A model generated the notes under the pieces. That model was not told where the DNA came from. It was given only the letters and a program-made list of their open reading frames with translations, and did no database searches. Shown here one piece after another: positions 28,459-40,000 of a DNA stretch of 64,000 nucleotides. This DNA is from Anabaena sp. PCC 7108 (GTDB taxonomy: Bacteria > Cyanobacteriota > Cyanobacteriia > Cyanobacteriales > Nostocaceae): contig NZ_KB235896.1 in assembly GCF_000332135.1 (NCBI RefSeq), forward strand, positions 2,119,403 to 2,183,402, in the 5' to 3' direction. Made by a program: the position numbers and the translations under genes. How positions within the stretch are numbered: position 1 is the stretch's first letter; every line of letters starts with the position of its first letter.

Positions 28459-30552
28459 TTACAACCCATCACTAGTTGGAGATGGCTGAGATTGCTCAAT
28501 TTTAGGCGATAACTCAGGCGATGATTCAGGTGACGCTTCTGGTGATGACTTAGGAAGAATAAATTGTCGCCAAGTTCTAATTTGTTCTTGGGCATCTCTA
28601 TAAGCAGCACTACCACGTGGAATCAACCGAGCCGTAGCAATACTTCTAGCAACATCAACCTCACTTTGAGAGCGTGCCATTTGCAACAATTGTTGACTCC
28701 ATTGATCAATAGCTACGTTCGCATCCATACGTAAGACGTTACGATTTGATACCCGATCCGCTAACTTGATCGCCTCAGCTAAAGCTTCTGGTGTCCCAGA
28801 AATTGCCACTTCTCGTGCTTTTGTCCAGTTGTCTTTCGCCCGGATTTGTTCTTGCCAAGTATCAACTGCTGTTTGGGCTTCACCTGCAAGCGCCCGTCCT
28901 GACGAAGCGATTTTTTGAGCTTCTCTAACAGCAGTATTTAAATCACCACTATCAGCGATGATGCGTGCTTGATCTAGATAAGGTTGATCTTGAATTTGCT
29001 GAATCTTAGCTGTCCAAGTCCGAATTTTTTTCCTTGCTTCTGGATATAAAGCACGACCAGATCGGATTTGACCTGCTTCCGCGATCGCAGATTGTAAGGA
29101 GCTAATATCTTCTAATAAAGCTATTTGTTCAGCACGCTCTAAATAAGGTCGATCTTCGATAGACTCCACTTGCCCACGCCAACGTCCCATCTCCTGCCTA
29201 GCTTCACTAGCACGGGGGTTACTATCGGGAATCATCTGTACTTCAGAAATGGCGGCAGTTAACTCGTTAATTGTGCCTTGACTGGCTAAATTTCGGGCTT
29301 TTTCTAAACGAGAAACATCTTCAATTTCTAATTGCCAACGAGCAATTAGTTGTTGGGCTTTGTCATAAATTTCTCTAGAAGCATCTATTTGTTGCGCTTG
29401 AGAAATGGCTGCTTCTAAACCAAAAACAGTACCTGTCCAAGCACTTCTTTGTGCTTCACCCAAAACAATAAAATCATCGATTTCAGTTTGTAATGAAGCA
29501 ATTGGCGGAATTTGTCTGACAATTTCTAGGGCTGTATCGGCATCTCGATTTTTGATTTTCGCTTGTGCCAAGTTCAGCATCTTGCGCCCAAATTCGGGAA
29601 TCAGTTCCTGTGCTTTTTGATGTAGGTAACTATCTGGTTTAATCGACTCTGCCAGCTTAATAGCTTCTAGTAAGTTATTGACTGAGCTATTTGCTGCTAG
29701 ATTTTCAGCTTTATAAAGCTTATCTCCATCTTCCCGCGCGGTAACAATAATGTTATTTAATTGATCGTACTTGGTAGTCGCCCAATATTTATTGTTAACG
29801 CGCAACAGTTTAGATGACAGCATAAAAGCTGATTGCCAATGCCTTTCGCGCAGTTCTTTTTCTGATTCTTGATAGATTTCTTCTGCTTTTGACCAAATGG
29901 ATTGCCATTTGGTAATTTGCTCTTCTACTAGTTTATGAGCTTCTAAGTCTGCGGGAATTTGACGAGCCGTAGCGATCGCTTCCTCTAAATTCCCGGCTTG
30001 GAAACTCTGATCAGCAAGCTGCAAAATATCCCGTGACCATTCTTCTAAAAAAGTATTAATTTGTCCCCTGAGTGGGTGATTTTGTGGCAGTTCCTTAACC
30101 AGAGCGATCGCTTGTAGCAAGTCACCTATAGTTTGCTTAGAAGCTGCTAACTGACCGCAATGTAAGCGTACTGAAGCACTTGCCAAAGGCCAAAAAATCT
30201 TTGGGCAGTTTGGTGCTGATGGTAACTTTAAGAGCATCGCTACTGACAAAAATGCCACACTACCGGGAACTAATGTTAGTAACACTGACCAAAATACCCA
30301 GCCTTTCATCCAACGAGGCATTCTTTCAGTCAGGTTACTGAAGTTAAAAGTTTCGTCTGAATGGTTAATTATAGGTAATCCTTCGGTATCGTTCTCTTTT
30401 CTCTGCTTCACTGACTTAGAGTTAGAACCAGTAGCTGGGACACCAGATGCTTGAGTTTTCCCAACTTGTGAAGTTGGGGAGATTTTTGTCTTTTGCTCTG
30501 GCTTTCTTGCTCTGGCTGGAGACCAACTGTCTGGAGTATCTCGCTCTGTCAT
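28459..30552 (-). CDS. Membrane-anchored helical repeat protein (697 aa)
   Basis: Residues 1-80 are polar and disordered. One TM helix lies at about 86-110 (VFWSVLLTLVPGSVAFLSVAMLL). Beyond it, repeated modules of about 45 residues follow the pattern A-x2-I...A...I..W...I, giving an all-helical solenoid. A Ser/Pro/Glu-rich tail ends the protein. Homologues in cyanobacteria are often labelled chromosome segregation ATPase, but I see no Walker motifs. Function unknown; the solenoid suggests a scaffold. Confidence 0.75.
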   Translation of the reverse strand: MTERDTPDSWSPARARKPEQKTKISPTSQVGKTQASGVPATGSNSKSVKQRKENDTEGLPIINHSDETFNFSNLTERMPRWMKGWVFWSVLLTLVPGSVAFLSVAMLLKLPSAPNCPKIFWPLASASVRLHCGQLAASKQTIGDLLQAIALVKELPQNHPLRGQINTFLEEWSRDILQLADQSFQAGNLEEAIATARQIPADLEAHKLVEEQITKWQSIWSKAEEIYQESEKELRERHWQSAFMLSSKLLRVNNKYWATTKYDQLNNIIVTAREDGDKLYKAENLAANSSVNNLLEAIKLAESIKPDSYLHQKAQELIPEFGRKMLNLAQAKIKNRDADTALEIVRQIPPIASLQTEIDDFIVLGEAQRSAWTGTVFGLEAAISQAQQIDASREIYDKAQQLIARWQLEIEDVSRLEKARNLASQGTINELTAAISEVQMIPDSNPRASEARQEMGRWRGQVESIEDRPYLERAEQIALLEDISSLQSAIAEAGQIRSGRALYPEARKKIRTWTAKIQQIQDQPYLDQARIIADSGDLNTAVREAQKIASSGRALAGEAQTAVDTWQEQIRAKDNWTKAREVAISGTPEALAEAIKLADRVSNRNVLRMDANVAIDQWSQQLLQMARSQSEVDVARSIATARLIPRGSAAYRDAQEQIRTWRQFILPKSSPEASPESSPELSPKIEQSQPSPTSDGL

Positions 30553-30711
30553 CTCTCACACCAAATTAATTGAATAGCGGTCTGTGTTAGACCGATAATT
30601 CTATTTTCGCCATAGTAGCTTTCTTTAACGCCATTAAAAAGCTATTTTTTCAAGACTTATCCTCACAGATACCATTTACGATTTATGAGCATAGTATCAT
30701 TTTATACTTAA

Positions 30712-31611
30712 TTAGCCAGAAGATTCAGCCTGCAAATCAACAATTAGTTGAGCCAGATGATCGCTACTAGCTTGGTAAACTTTGCCACAAAAATCACAAG
30801 TTGCTTCCGCACCGTCATCTTTAATAATCATGTCTTGCAGTTCTGCTTCTCCCAATATCTTGAGCGCCCCTAGCACCTTATCAAAGGAGCAACCACAATG
30901 GAAGCGTAGCATCTGGCTTTCTGGAAATATGTTCAAACCCATATCTCCCAGTAGATCACCCAAAATTTCAGTTAACGTCTTTCCAGCTTGTAATAATGGC
31001 GTAAACCCCGATAATTGAGAAACTCTGGATTCTAGCTTTGCCACTAAGGCTTCATCTCTAGCCGCTTTGGGTAATACTTGTACTAGTATACCCCCAGATG
31101 CTGTAACGCCACCTAATCCCACAAACACACCCACAACCAAAGCTGAAGGAGTTTGTTCTGAAGTTACCAGGTAATGAGCAACATCATCGCCAATTTCACC
31201 AGAAACCAGTTCTACTGTACTAGAGTAAGGATAACCATAGCCGATATCTCGAACAATATACAGATAGCCATTACCTACAGCACCGCCAACATCTAGTTTA
31301 CCTTTAGCATTAGGAGGTAATTCTACTGTTGGATTTCCTACATAACCGCGTACCGTGCCATCTAAGCCTGCATCTACTAATATACCACCTAAAGGACCAT
31401 CACCTTTGACCCTGACATTGACCCTAGACCCAACACGCTTCATACTAGAAGCCATTAATAAACCGGCTGACATAGTTCTCCCTAGTGCAGCTGTAGCTAC
31501 ATAAGAAAGCTGATGCCGCATTCGTGCTTCTTCTGTTAAGCGTGTGGTGATCACACCTACTGCACGAATTCCCCCATCGGCTGCTGTAGCGCGAATTAAC
31601 TGATCCGCCAT
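30712..31611 (-). CDS. hslO: Redox-regulated chaperone Hsp33
   Basis: 299 residues, full length. Hsp33 is a cytosolic holdase activated when oxidation releases its zinc. The zinc switch is intact: CGC near residue 240 and CDFC about 30 residues later. The N-terminal half has the usual GRTMSAGLLMASSMK. ATG at 31611. Confidence 0.97.
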   Translation of the reverse strand: MADQLIRATAADGGIRAVGVITTRLTEEARMRHQLSYVATAALGRTMSAGLLMASSMKRVGSRVNVRVKGDGPLGGILVDAGLDGTVRGYVGNPTVELPPNAKGKLDVGGAVGNGYLYIVRDIGYGYPYSSTVELVSGEIGDDVAHYLVTSEQTPSALVVGVFVGLGGVTASGGILVQVLPKAARDEALVAKLESRVSQLSGFTPLLQAGKTLTEILGDLLGDMGLNIFPESQMLRFHCGCSFDKVLGALKILGEAELQDMIIKDDGAEATCDFCGKVYQASSDHLAQLIVDLQAESSG

Positions 31612-31714
31612 GAAAACCTTACAATTCTTAATAAGATGACTTTTTTATTGTAAGTTCTCTGGGGACTAGGCGGTGGGAATATGGGGAGGTAAATAAGCCT
31701 CTTTCCTCTTTCCT

Positions 31715-31770
31715 AATTACCAATTACCAATTACCAATTACCAATTACCAATTACCAATTACTAATTACC
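31715..31770. repeat. Eight tandem AATTACC heptamers abutting a start codon
   Basis: Eight perfect 7-base units (the seventh reads AATTACT) end at 31770, immediately before the ATG at 31771. STRR-type repeat. The array occupies the position where a ribosome site would be. Confidence 0.95.
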
Positions 31771-32157
31771 ATGCTAGGTACTTTTCAACAAAGCCAAATA
31801 CGTATCGAAATTGAAGCATCAGTAAATGCCATTCATGACAGTCTACTGCAACCCACGCAACTACAAAAATGGCTCTTAGGACAAAGTTTTTCTCCCGGAA
31901 TGCCGGAAGAACTGCAAACTGGATTTCAGTTTACTACTTCCACTGGGTTAATTCAAATACATCATCATGTTGAGGTCGCCAAACCCAATTGTCTGCGTTT
32001 GTTACTCAGTAACGGTATTGATGGTTTTCACGAGTGGTACTGGGGAGAAGGTTGGGTACAGTCTCGACTAGAAGGTGTGTCAATTTTACCCTTGAAGTTA
32101 GGACAAACTCTAAACCTGTTAAGTTTACGTCAGTTTTTAGGAAGTGAGAAAAAATAG
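31771..32157 (+). CDS. SRPBCC-fold protein
   Basis: 128 residues. The pattern IRIEIEASVNAIHDSLLQPTQLQKWLLGQSF resembles the first strand and helices of the SRPBCC/polyketide-cyclase-like ligand-binding fold, and PNCLRLLLSN gives a later strand. Ligand unknown. The ATG follows directly on an eight-unit heptamer array with no Shine-Dalgarno site, so translation initiation must be unusual or weak. No other in-frame start upstream looks better. Confidence 0.72.
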   Translation: MLGTFQQSQIRIEIEASVNAIHDSLLQPTQLQKWLLGQSFSPGMPEELQTGFQFTTSTGLIQIHHHVEVAKPNCLRLLLSNGIDGFHEWYWGEGWVQSRLEGVSILPLKLGQTLNLLSLRQFLGSEKK

Positions 32158-32214
32158 TCCAAAATGCAGAAGCAAGGTGTTAAAAGTGAAAGCTGGTTGA
32201 TATTTAATTTCCAA

Positions 32215-32643
32215 TTACTTGGCTGTTTTCACCACCAAAACTGAACAATTAGCTTCTTCCATCACTTGAGTACTAACAGAACCTTGAACAATTCTTTTCA
32301 TTCCTGTTAAACCACGACTACCAATCACAACTAAATCTGCTTTATGAATGTTGGCTAGTCGCACGATTTCAACAGCAGGATCACCATTAACCAGTTCTAT
32401 TTCACTTGGAAATGACAACTGTTTTTGGTAAGATTGCAGATTTTTTTCAATATGTAAATAACAAACATTAGGTGACTCAGGGTGAGGACGATCAGCGGGT
32501 AATTCTATTTCTGAGTCTGCCGTAGGAAATACATGACAAAGAATAACTTTGGTGTTCGATGACAGTACCAAATGATTTAAAGCCTTAATTACTCGATCTG
32601 CAATTTCCGAGCTATCCAGAGCTACTAAAATAGTTTTTAACAC
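32215..32643 (-). CDS. Universal stress protein (UspA family)
   Basis: 142 residues. The ATP-binding pattern G-x2-G-x9-G-S/T is present (GSRGLTGMKRIVQGSVS), and the N-terminus TILVALDSSEIADRV is typical. This indicates an ATP-binding cytosolic Usp. Specific role unknown. Confidence 0.95.
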   Translation of the reverse strand: MLKTILVALDSSEIADRVIKALNHLVLSSNTKVILCHVFPTADSEIELPADRPHPESPNVCYLHIEKNLQSYQKQLSFPSEIELVNGDPAVEIVRLANIHKADLVVIGSRGLTGMKRIVQGSVSTQVMEEANCSVLVVKTAK

Positions 32644-32924
32644 CGCTTTTGTTTCCTCAAAAGTAGACCTATAAAATTGTCACATAGGGATTTTGATTAG
32701 TTTTCAGACTAACTGATTTCCCAAATGTGAGCTTTATTTTAGTTTATTAAAGTCACACACTTACTACCCCTAAATAGTACAAAATGGCGTAAATCAAGTA
32801 AAAATTAAAAATTACTGAAAAGCTTGTGTAATTTGCTTTTTCAAGTGTTAATTTTCAATTCTTCTCTACGATGCTAGTGAGTAAAGTTTGTCAAGTGCAT
32901 TAAGCAAAAACAATGCCTAATAAA

Positions 32925-34244
32925 TTACTCTTCAACTCTTCGTCTCACTGAATCAGCATGAGAAGGTAATCCTTCAGCATTAGCTAGTACGTCAATTGCA
33001 CCAGCAACGTTTTGTAATGCAGTTGGTGAGTATTGTATTATACTGGAGTGCTTAAGGAAAGTTTCCACGCCCAAAGCAGAAGCGTAACGGGCAGCACCGG
33101 AGGTCGGTAAGGTGTGGTTAGGGCCTGCTAAATAGTCACCTACTGCTTCTGGTGTTGAGTAGCCCAGAAAGATAGCCCCAGCGTGGCGAATCTGAGAAAC
33201 TAAAGACCAAGGATCTTTAACTTCTAATTCTAGGTGTTCAGGAGCAAATTCATTTGAGAGTTCTGCAGCTGCTTCTAGGGATTCAACTACAACAATTAAG
33301 CCATAGTGAGCGATCGCTTTTTCTGTGTCTATCCGTCGAGGGTGATCTACTAATTGTCTATCTACGGCTAATTGGACGTTTTTCGCCAAACCAGCATCTG
33401 TTGTCAACAAGATTGCCGCTGCCATTGGATCATGTTCAGCTTGTGCCAATAAATCCGCCGCCACGTGTGCCGGATTAGCTGTTTCATCGGCAATAATCAG
33501 TACTTCGCTCGGACCTGCTAATGAATCAATACCCACTGTTCCATAGACTAATTTCTTGGCTAAGGTGACATAGATGTTACCAGGCCCAGTAATTACATTG
33601 ACTTTGGGAATCGTTTCTGTTCCATAGGCCAGAGCCGCGATCGCTTGAGCGCCTCCAACACGATAAATTTCTTGTATCCCTGCTTCTTGGGCAGCTACCA
33701 AGACGGCTGGATTAATCGCTTTACCTGCACCAGGTGGTGTTACCATTACCACACGTGGTACACCAGCTACTTTCGCTGGAATCGCATTCATTAGCACTGT
33801 ACTGGGGTAGCAGGCGCGACCACCAGGTACGTATAAACCCGCCTTATCTACGGGGGTATAGCGTTTACCGAGTACTACTTCATCATCGCCAAAGTGTACC
33901 CAGCTTTTTGGTACTCGCTGTCGGTGAAATGCTTCAATTTGACTGCTGGCCAGTCGAATTGCCTGGAGCAAATCCTTCGATACCTGCTGGTAGGCTGCAT
34001 CCAGTTCTGAACCTGTCACCCTTAATTCTTCGGGCTTCAGGGTTTGATTGTCAAATTCGGCAGTATAATGCAATACAGCTTTGTCGCCTTGGCGTTTCAC
34101 TGCTTGCAACACTTCCCGCACCGTTGCTTCTTTGTAAAGCAATTGTTCATCGTGGGTGCGATCGCCTTCGGCGCGTCGGAGACGTTCACAGATACGTTGA
34201 AGTTCTGAGCTAACGTCTGCCTGCTGAGTAATAATTCGCAGCAT
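32925..34244 (-). CDS. hisD: Histidinol dehydrogenase
   Basis: This enzyme oxidises L-histidinol to L-histidine in two NAD-dependent steps, ending histidine synthesis. 439 residues. Signature segments include YVPGGRACYPSTVLM, GPSEVLIIAD, QAEHDPMA (zinc ligands), EFAPEHLEL (catalytic Glu-His pair) and GPNHTLPTSG. Start ATG at 34244. No other his genes nearby, as usual in cyanobacteria. Confidence 0.97.
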   Translation of the reverse strand: MLRIITQQADVSSELQRICERLRRAEGDRTHDEQLLYKEATVREVLQAVKRQGDKAVLHYTAEFDNQTLKPEELRVTGSELDAAYQQVSKDLLQAIRLASSQIEAFHRQRVPKSWVHFGDDEVVLGKRYTPVDKAGLYVPGGRACYPSTVLMNAIPAKVAGVPRVVMVTPPGAGKAINPAVLVAAQEAGIQEIYRVGGAQAIAALAYGTETIPKVNVITGPGNIYVTLAKKLVYGTVGIDSLAGPSEVLIIADETANPAHVAADLLAQAEHDPMAAAILLTTDAGLAKNVQLAVDRQLVDHPRRIDTEKAIAHYGLIVVVESLEAAAELSNEFAPEHLELEVKDPWSLVSQIRHAGAIFLGYSTPEAVGDYLAGPNHTLPTSGAARYASALGVETFLKHSSIIQYSPTALQNVAGAIDVLANAEGLPSHADSVRRRVEE

Positions 34245-35058
34245 GGAGTAAGGACAATGCCAAAACTATAAATATTCCGGTTTGAGAATTAGCTTTGCTT
34301 TTGATCCACTGGGGGAGTAAGCTTATTCCAACCCTCTCTTCTAGCTTAACCTGGATTTTTTTGATACTCCCAGATTTGCCAACAGATGATTTGCTTAAAA
34401 ACAACTTTTTTATTCCTGCCAGCTGATGAATTTAGCGACAGGGATTTTATCTGAGTCTTTCCACAGCCGATACAAAAAAGCTAACTGATGCTAACAAGAG
34501 CCAGCTTTTTTTCCTGATTCACCAGTTCGACTACGCTCACTGAACTCCTAGTAGTGTCGGCACTGTCTAGTCCACAGGCTTTAATATCGGGTGTATCTCA
34601 CCCTACTATTGGTGTATTTAGGTTTGGTTATCACCTCAAATACCTATCAATAATAGCATTTTTCTCTCTGCCGACCAGCTTTTTAAGGATTAAAGTCTCA
34701 ATTTTTCTGTCAAAAAGTAGAGATAAATCTTGATTAAATGTGAGTATTTGTTAGCTTTTGTTAGTAAAACACTAACTAGCTGTTAACCCCTGCTTTTAGG
34801 TATAGAGAATATTAATATTTATGTATTTGTGTTGATATTAGCTGGATGTGGAGCATCTCCATCCCTGCACAATTTTTCCTTGTTTCCACCTCTACAGTCC
34901 TCTTAAACCTTAAATTTCTGATGGTCACTGCTGGAGTTTATAGCAATTTGTGATTGTTGGTGAGATTTTTTGCAGAAATTATAACATTGGCAATTTGGAT
35001 GCTATACTAGTAAGCCTAGTAGTGTGTGTACATATTAATAGTCTTTTTGGAATTGACC
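34245..35058. other. Intergenic region between hisD and rpsT
   Basis: About 810 bases between divergent genes. A hairpin with AAAAAAGCT and AGCTTTTTTT arms lies at 34474-34513 and could end a rightward transcript, though no gene leads into it. The stretch AGTTCGACTACGCTCACTGAACT near 34525-34547 is palindromic at its ends and resembles dispersed repeats of Nostocales. A 64-codon reverse frame at 34210-34404 overlaps the hisD start and is not called. Confidence 0.4.
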
Positions 35059-35346
35059 GTGGCGAATACAAAATCTGCTCTTAAACGCGCCGAAATCGCA
35101 GAACGTAACCGACTGCGTAACAAATCATACAAATCAGCAGTAAAGACGCTGATGAAAAAGTACTTTGGTGCTGTTGAACTCTATAAAGCTAATCCTACCC
35201 CAGAACTAAAGCAAGCAGTGGATGCCCGGATGTCCGAAGCTTATAGCAAAATTGATAAAGCTGTAAAGCGCGGTGTACTTCATCCCAACAACGGGGCTAG
35301 AAAGAAATCAACATTAGCTCATAGACTTAAACCACTTAACGTTTAG
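35059..35346 (+). CDS. rpsT: 30S ribosomal protein S20
   Basis: S20 binds 16S rRNA early in 30S assembly. I start at the GTG at 35059, which gives [18 protein letters not shown], the usual first residues, and a 95-residue protein. The open frame extends 11 codons upstream but those are not S20-like. It heads the rpsT-tatD-rpoB-rpoC1-rpoC2 order typical of cyanobacteria. Confidence 0.95.
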   Translation: MANTKSALKRAEIAERNRLRNKSYKSAVKTLMKKYFGAVELYKANPTPELKQAVDARMSEAYSKIDKAVKRGVLHPNNGARKKSTLAHRLKPLNV

Positions 35347-35382
35347 TCAATAGTTCAGTAACAAACTGACAACTGACAAACC

Positions 35383-36168
35383 ATGCAACTGATAGACACC
35401 CACGTACATCTCAACTTTGACCTTTTTCAGCCAGATTTAGCAACTGTGCGATCGCGTTGGCAAGAAGCAGGAGTAGTACATTTAGTTCATTCCTGTGTTC
35501 ACCCTGAAGAGTTTGCCAGTATTCAAGCCATAGCACATCAGTTTCCTGAACTCAGTTTTGCTGTAGGCTTACATCCTCTAGATACTGCCAAATGGCATCA
35601 AGAAACAGCAGATAAAATCAAATTTCTCGCTAATTCTGATGCCAAGGTGGTAGCGATTGGGGAAATGGGACTGGATTTTTACAAAGCAGATAACTATGAA
35701 GCACAAATCATAGTATTTGAAGCGCAACTAGCGATCGCATCCGAACTAAATTTACCAGTGATCATCCATTGTCGTGACGCAGCAGTAGCTATGAAAGAAG
35801 TTCTGCAAAAATGGCGGAATAGTCAAGGAGAAAAGGTGCGGGGTGTAATGCATTGTTGGGGTGGAACTCCAGAAGAAACTCAATGGTTCCTCGATTTAGG
35901 CTTCTACATCAGCTTCAGTGGGACAGTCACTTTCAATAAAGCTAAATCCATACAAGCATCCGCTGCTATGGTAAATAGCGATCGCCTATTAATTGAAACT
36001 GATTGCCCTTTTCTGGCTCCTGTACCCAAACGAGGACAAAAACGTAATGAACCTGCTTATGTCCGTTATGTAGCAGAGCAATTAGCTAACTTACGGGGGG
36101 AAACTGTAGAGACAATTGCACATCAAACCACCGAAAATGCTTGCCAACTATTTGGTCTGTCCTTATAG
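35383..36168 (+). CDS. TatD family metal-dependent hydrolase (putative DNase)
   Basis: 261 residues. Metal ligands are visible in order: DTHVHLNF (HxH), GEMGLDFY (Glu), VIIHCRDA (His), VMHCWGG (His) and [10 protein letters not shown] (Asp). TatD-like enzymes are 3'-5' DNases or related phosphoesterases. Starts 36 bases after rpsT and probably shares its transcript. Confidence 0.94.
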   Translation: MQLIDTHVHLNFDLFQPDLATVRSRWQEAGVVHLVHSCVHPEEFASIQAIAHQFPELSFAVGLHPLDTAKWHQETADKIKFLANSDAKVVAIGEMGLDFYKADNYEAQIIVFEAQLAIASELNLPVIIHCRDAAVAMKEVLQKWRNSQGEKVRGVMHCWGGTPEETQWFLDLGFYISFSGTVTFNKAKSIQASAAMVNSDRLLIETDCPFLAPVPKRGQKRNEPAYVRYVAEQLANLRGETVETIAHQTTENACQLFGLSL

Positions 36169-36213
36169 ATAACAATCAATCTGGGATGTAGCCCTTGGCT
36201 TATTCAGCATTTA

Positions 36214-36238
36214 AAGAAAGCAATCCCCCTGCTTTCTT
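36214..36238 (+). terminator. Possible terminator hairpin after tatD
   Basis: A perfect 9-bp stem (AAGAAAGCA / TGCTTTCTT) with a 7-base loop lies 45 bases after the tatD stop. No strong T tract follows, so it may act as a pause or processing site. Confidence 0.4.
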
Positions 36239-37037
36239 CCGACTATTTTGTAGTAGGCTGATAAAAAATAAGACGAAGTATGGCAAGAATGTGCTAATAT
36301 TATTCCCTCAAAAACATTTTACTTGCGCCATAATGGTGAAGGAAGGAACTTGTAAACTCTCAGAGAGCTAATTTTTTTACGCCGTTATTAACTCGACCGT
36401 CGTAATGGGAGATTTTTAAACATTTTTCAGATAAAAACCGAAATTACACGGACAGATATCTATCTCTACAAGCAGATGCTCTCAGTAGACAATCAACCGT
36501 GGACACCTAAAGTTTAGTTGGGATCTTTGTGCAGCAGTGGATTTTTTGTGTATTGAACCTATAAATAGAAAATTCTTAAACGTAATAGCCTTGTGAGTAA
36601 AATCCAGCTAAATAAATCCATCCTGATTCCGATCCGTATCTCGCGGATTATTCAGATTTGGGATCTCACTGTGAGTATAGATGAGGTTTTATAAAGATAC
36701 AAGGAATGTAGACCAGCGTAGATTGACTGACGCTTTGTTTGCAGGGGAAGTGAGGATGTGGCCAATCAAAAACTAGGAATATATCAACCATAGTCCAAAT
36801 GTTGAAATAATTCCCTAGATGTATTTTATTGCTGCTTGCTTCCAAATCAAAGGCGATGTCCCACTTAAAAAAATCGCCCATTCCAGATTTAATTGCTAAA
36901 AAGAAGCTCTTTGTCTGTCACCAGCAGGTAGACAAGAAGAGTTCCCCAACAGCTAATAACACGAGCTTATGGTTTTTTGAACATCATCAAGAGCAGTGTT
37001 CAAGAGATAGTTTAACCAGGTTGACAAAGGTAGAGGC
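36239..37037. other. Long rpoB upstream region
   Basis: About 800 bases without a supported gene. It probably holds the rpoBC1C2 promoter and a long leader. A 70-codon frame at 36829-37041 overlaps the rpoB start, has no recognisable domain and is not called. No clear hairpin-terminator pair was found. Confidence 0.45.
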
Positions 37038-40000
37038 ATGACTAACGAAACATATATGGAACCAGCCTTTCTGTTACCGGACTTGATTGAAATCCAGCGT
37101 TCAAGCTTTCGTTGGTTTTTAGAAGAAGGGTTAATAGAAGAGCTAAACTCCTTTAGTCCAATTACAGACTACACTGGCAAACTAGAACTGCACTTTTTAG
37201 GAAACAACTACAAACTCAAAGAGCCAAAATACAGCGTCGAAGAATCCAAACGCCGAGATAGCACCTACGCAGTGCAGATGTATGTCCCCACACGCTTACT
37301 GAACAAAGAAACCGGGGATATCAAAGAACAAGAAGTATTCATCGGCGATTTGCCCTTGATGACTGATCGCGGTACGTTTATTATCAATGGTGCAGAGCGA
37401 GTCATCGTCAACCAAATAGTGCGGAGTCCTGGAGTTTACTACAAATCAGAAATTGATAAAAACGGACGAAGAACATATTCAGCCAGCTTAATTCCTAACC
37501 GGGGTGCATGGCTGAAATTTGAAACAGACCGTAATGACTTGGTGTGGGTACGCATCGACAAAACCCGCAAACTATCGGCACAAGTACTGCTCAAAGCTTT
37601 AGGTTTATCAGATAACGAGATATTTGATGCCCTACGTCACCCAGAATATTTCCAAAAAACCATCGAAAAAGAAGGGCAGTTCTCTGAAGAAGAAGCCCTG
37701 ATGGAATTGTATCGCAAACTGCGTCCAGGGGAACCACCCACAGTCTTAGGTGGGCAACAACTCCTAGATTCTCGCTTCTTTGACCCCAAACGCTATGACC
37801 TAGGACGAGTTGGTCGGTACAAACTCAACAAAAAATTGCGGCTATCAGTCCCCGACACCATGCGCGTGTTGACACCGGGGGATATCTTAGCAGCAGTTGA
37901 TTATCTCATCAACCTAGAATATGACATCGGCAACATAGACGACATTGACCACCTGGGAAATCGCCGAGTTAGAAGCGTCGGTGAACTACTGCAAAACCAA
38001 GTCAGAGTAGGTTTAAACCGCCTAGAGCGCATTATTCGAGAACGGATGACCGTATCAGATGCCGAAGTCCTCACCCCTGCCTCTCTAGTTAACCCCAAGC
38101 CCCTAGTAGCAGCCATCAAAGAGTTCTTTGGTTCTAGCCAATTGAGCCAGTTTATGGATCAGACCAATCCCCTGGCGGAACTGACCCACAAACGCCGACT
38201 CAGCGCCCTAGGCCCAGGAGGATTAACGAGAGAAAGAGCCGGCTTTGCAGTCCGAGATATTCACCCTAGCCACTACGGACGCATCTGCCCCATTGAAACT
38301 CCAGAAGGCCCCAACGCCGGACTGATCGGTTCCCTGGCTACCCATGCTCGTGTTAATCTATACGGCTTTTTAGAAACACCCTTCAGACCAGTGGAAAACG
38401 GTCGGGTGCGGTTTGATGTCCAGCCGGTATACATGACCGCCGACGAAGAAGACGACCTAAGAACAGCCACAGGCGACATTCCCCTAGACGAAAACGGCTA
38501 CATCAAGGGTCCCCAAGTTCCAGTTCGCTATCGCCAAGATTGGGCAACTACCACACCTGAACAGGTAGACTATGTAGCAGTTTCCCCAGTCCAGATAGTC
38601 TCCGTCGCCACCAGCATGATTCCCTTTTTGGAACATGACGACGCAAACCGAGCGCTGATGGGTTCCAATATGCAACGTCAGGCAGTCCCCCTGCTTAAAC
38701 CAGAACGTCCTCTGGTTGGGACTGGTTTAGAAGCCCAGGGCGCGAGAGATTCGGGGATGGTAATAGTTTCCCGTACTGATGGTGATGTCACCTATGTAGA
38801 TGCAGCCGAGATTCGGGTCAGAGTCAGAGAACCCTTAACAGAAACAAACACCCAACACCCCCCCAAAGAAGTTAGATATGTTCTTTCCAAATACCAACGT
38901 TCTAACCAAGATACCTGTCTGAACCAAAAACCATTGGTGAGAACTGGTGAAAAAGTCGTAGCCGGTCAGGTTTTGGCGGATGGTTCTTCCACAGAAGGGG
39001 GAGAACTGGCATTAGGTCAAAATATTGTCGTCGCTTATATGCCCTGGGAAGGTTATAACTACGAAGATGCAATTTTGATTTCCGAGCGTTTGGTGCAAGA
39101 TGATGTCTACACTTCCATTCATATCGAAAAATATGAAATCGAAGCTAGACAAACCAAACTCGGTCCAGAGGAAATCACTAGAGAAATTCCCAACGTCGGT
39201 GAAGATGCTCTCAGACAATTAGATGAACAAGGCATAATTCGCATTGGTGCATGGGTAGAAGCTGGGGATATTCTTGTGGGAAAAGTCACTCCCAAAGGTG
39301 AATCTGACCAACCTCCAGAAGAAAAACTCCTCCGAGCTATCTTTGGGGAAAAAGCCCGTGATGTCCGTGACAACTCCCTGCGGGTTCCCAATGGTGAAAA
39401 AGGTCGGGTCGTAGATGTGCGTTTGTTCACCAGAGAACAAGGTGACGAACTGCCACCGGGAGCAAATATGGTAGTGCGGGTCTATGTTGCCCAAAAACGC
39501 AAAATCCAAGTCGGCGACAAAATGGCAGGAAGACATGGTAACAAAGGGATTATTTCCCGGATTCTCCCTGCCGAAGATATGCCCTACCTACCCGACGGTT
39601 CCCCTGTGGATATAGTTCTCAACCCCTTGGGTGTACCCAGTCGGATGAATGTTGGTCAGGTGTTTGAATGTTTATTAGGTTGGGCAGGCCATAATCTAGG
39701 AGTCAGATTTAAGATTACTCCCTTTGATGAAATGTATGGGGAAGAGTCTTCCCGCCGGATTATTCATGGCAAACTCCAAGAAGCCAGAGACGAAACCTCG
39801 AAAGACTGGGTTTATAACCCCGATAATCCGGGGAAAATAATGGTTTACGATGGTCGGACTGGGGAACCCTTTGACCGTGCCATTACCGTGGGTGTCGCTT
39901 ATATGCTGAAGCTGGTGCATTTAGTAGATGACAAAATCCATGCCCGTTCTACTGGTCCTTATTCTTTGGTGACTCAGCAACCTTTGGGGGGCAAGGCTCA

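Noticed and set aside
31715-31770. CRISPR array
   Set aside because: Units are 7 bases with no spacers. The other tandem arrays in the window are also 7- or 8-base STRR-type repeats. No cas genes are present.
34210-34404. 64-codon reverse frame at the hisD start
   Set aside because: It overlaps hisD by a few codons and looks random; more likely part of the hisD promoter region.
36829-37041. 70-codon frame before rpoB
   Set aside because: It overlaps the rpoB start and has no family resemblance; could be leader sequence only.
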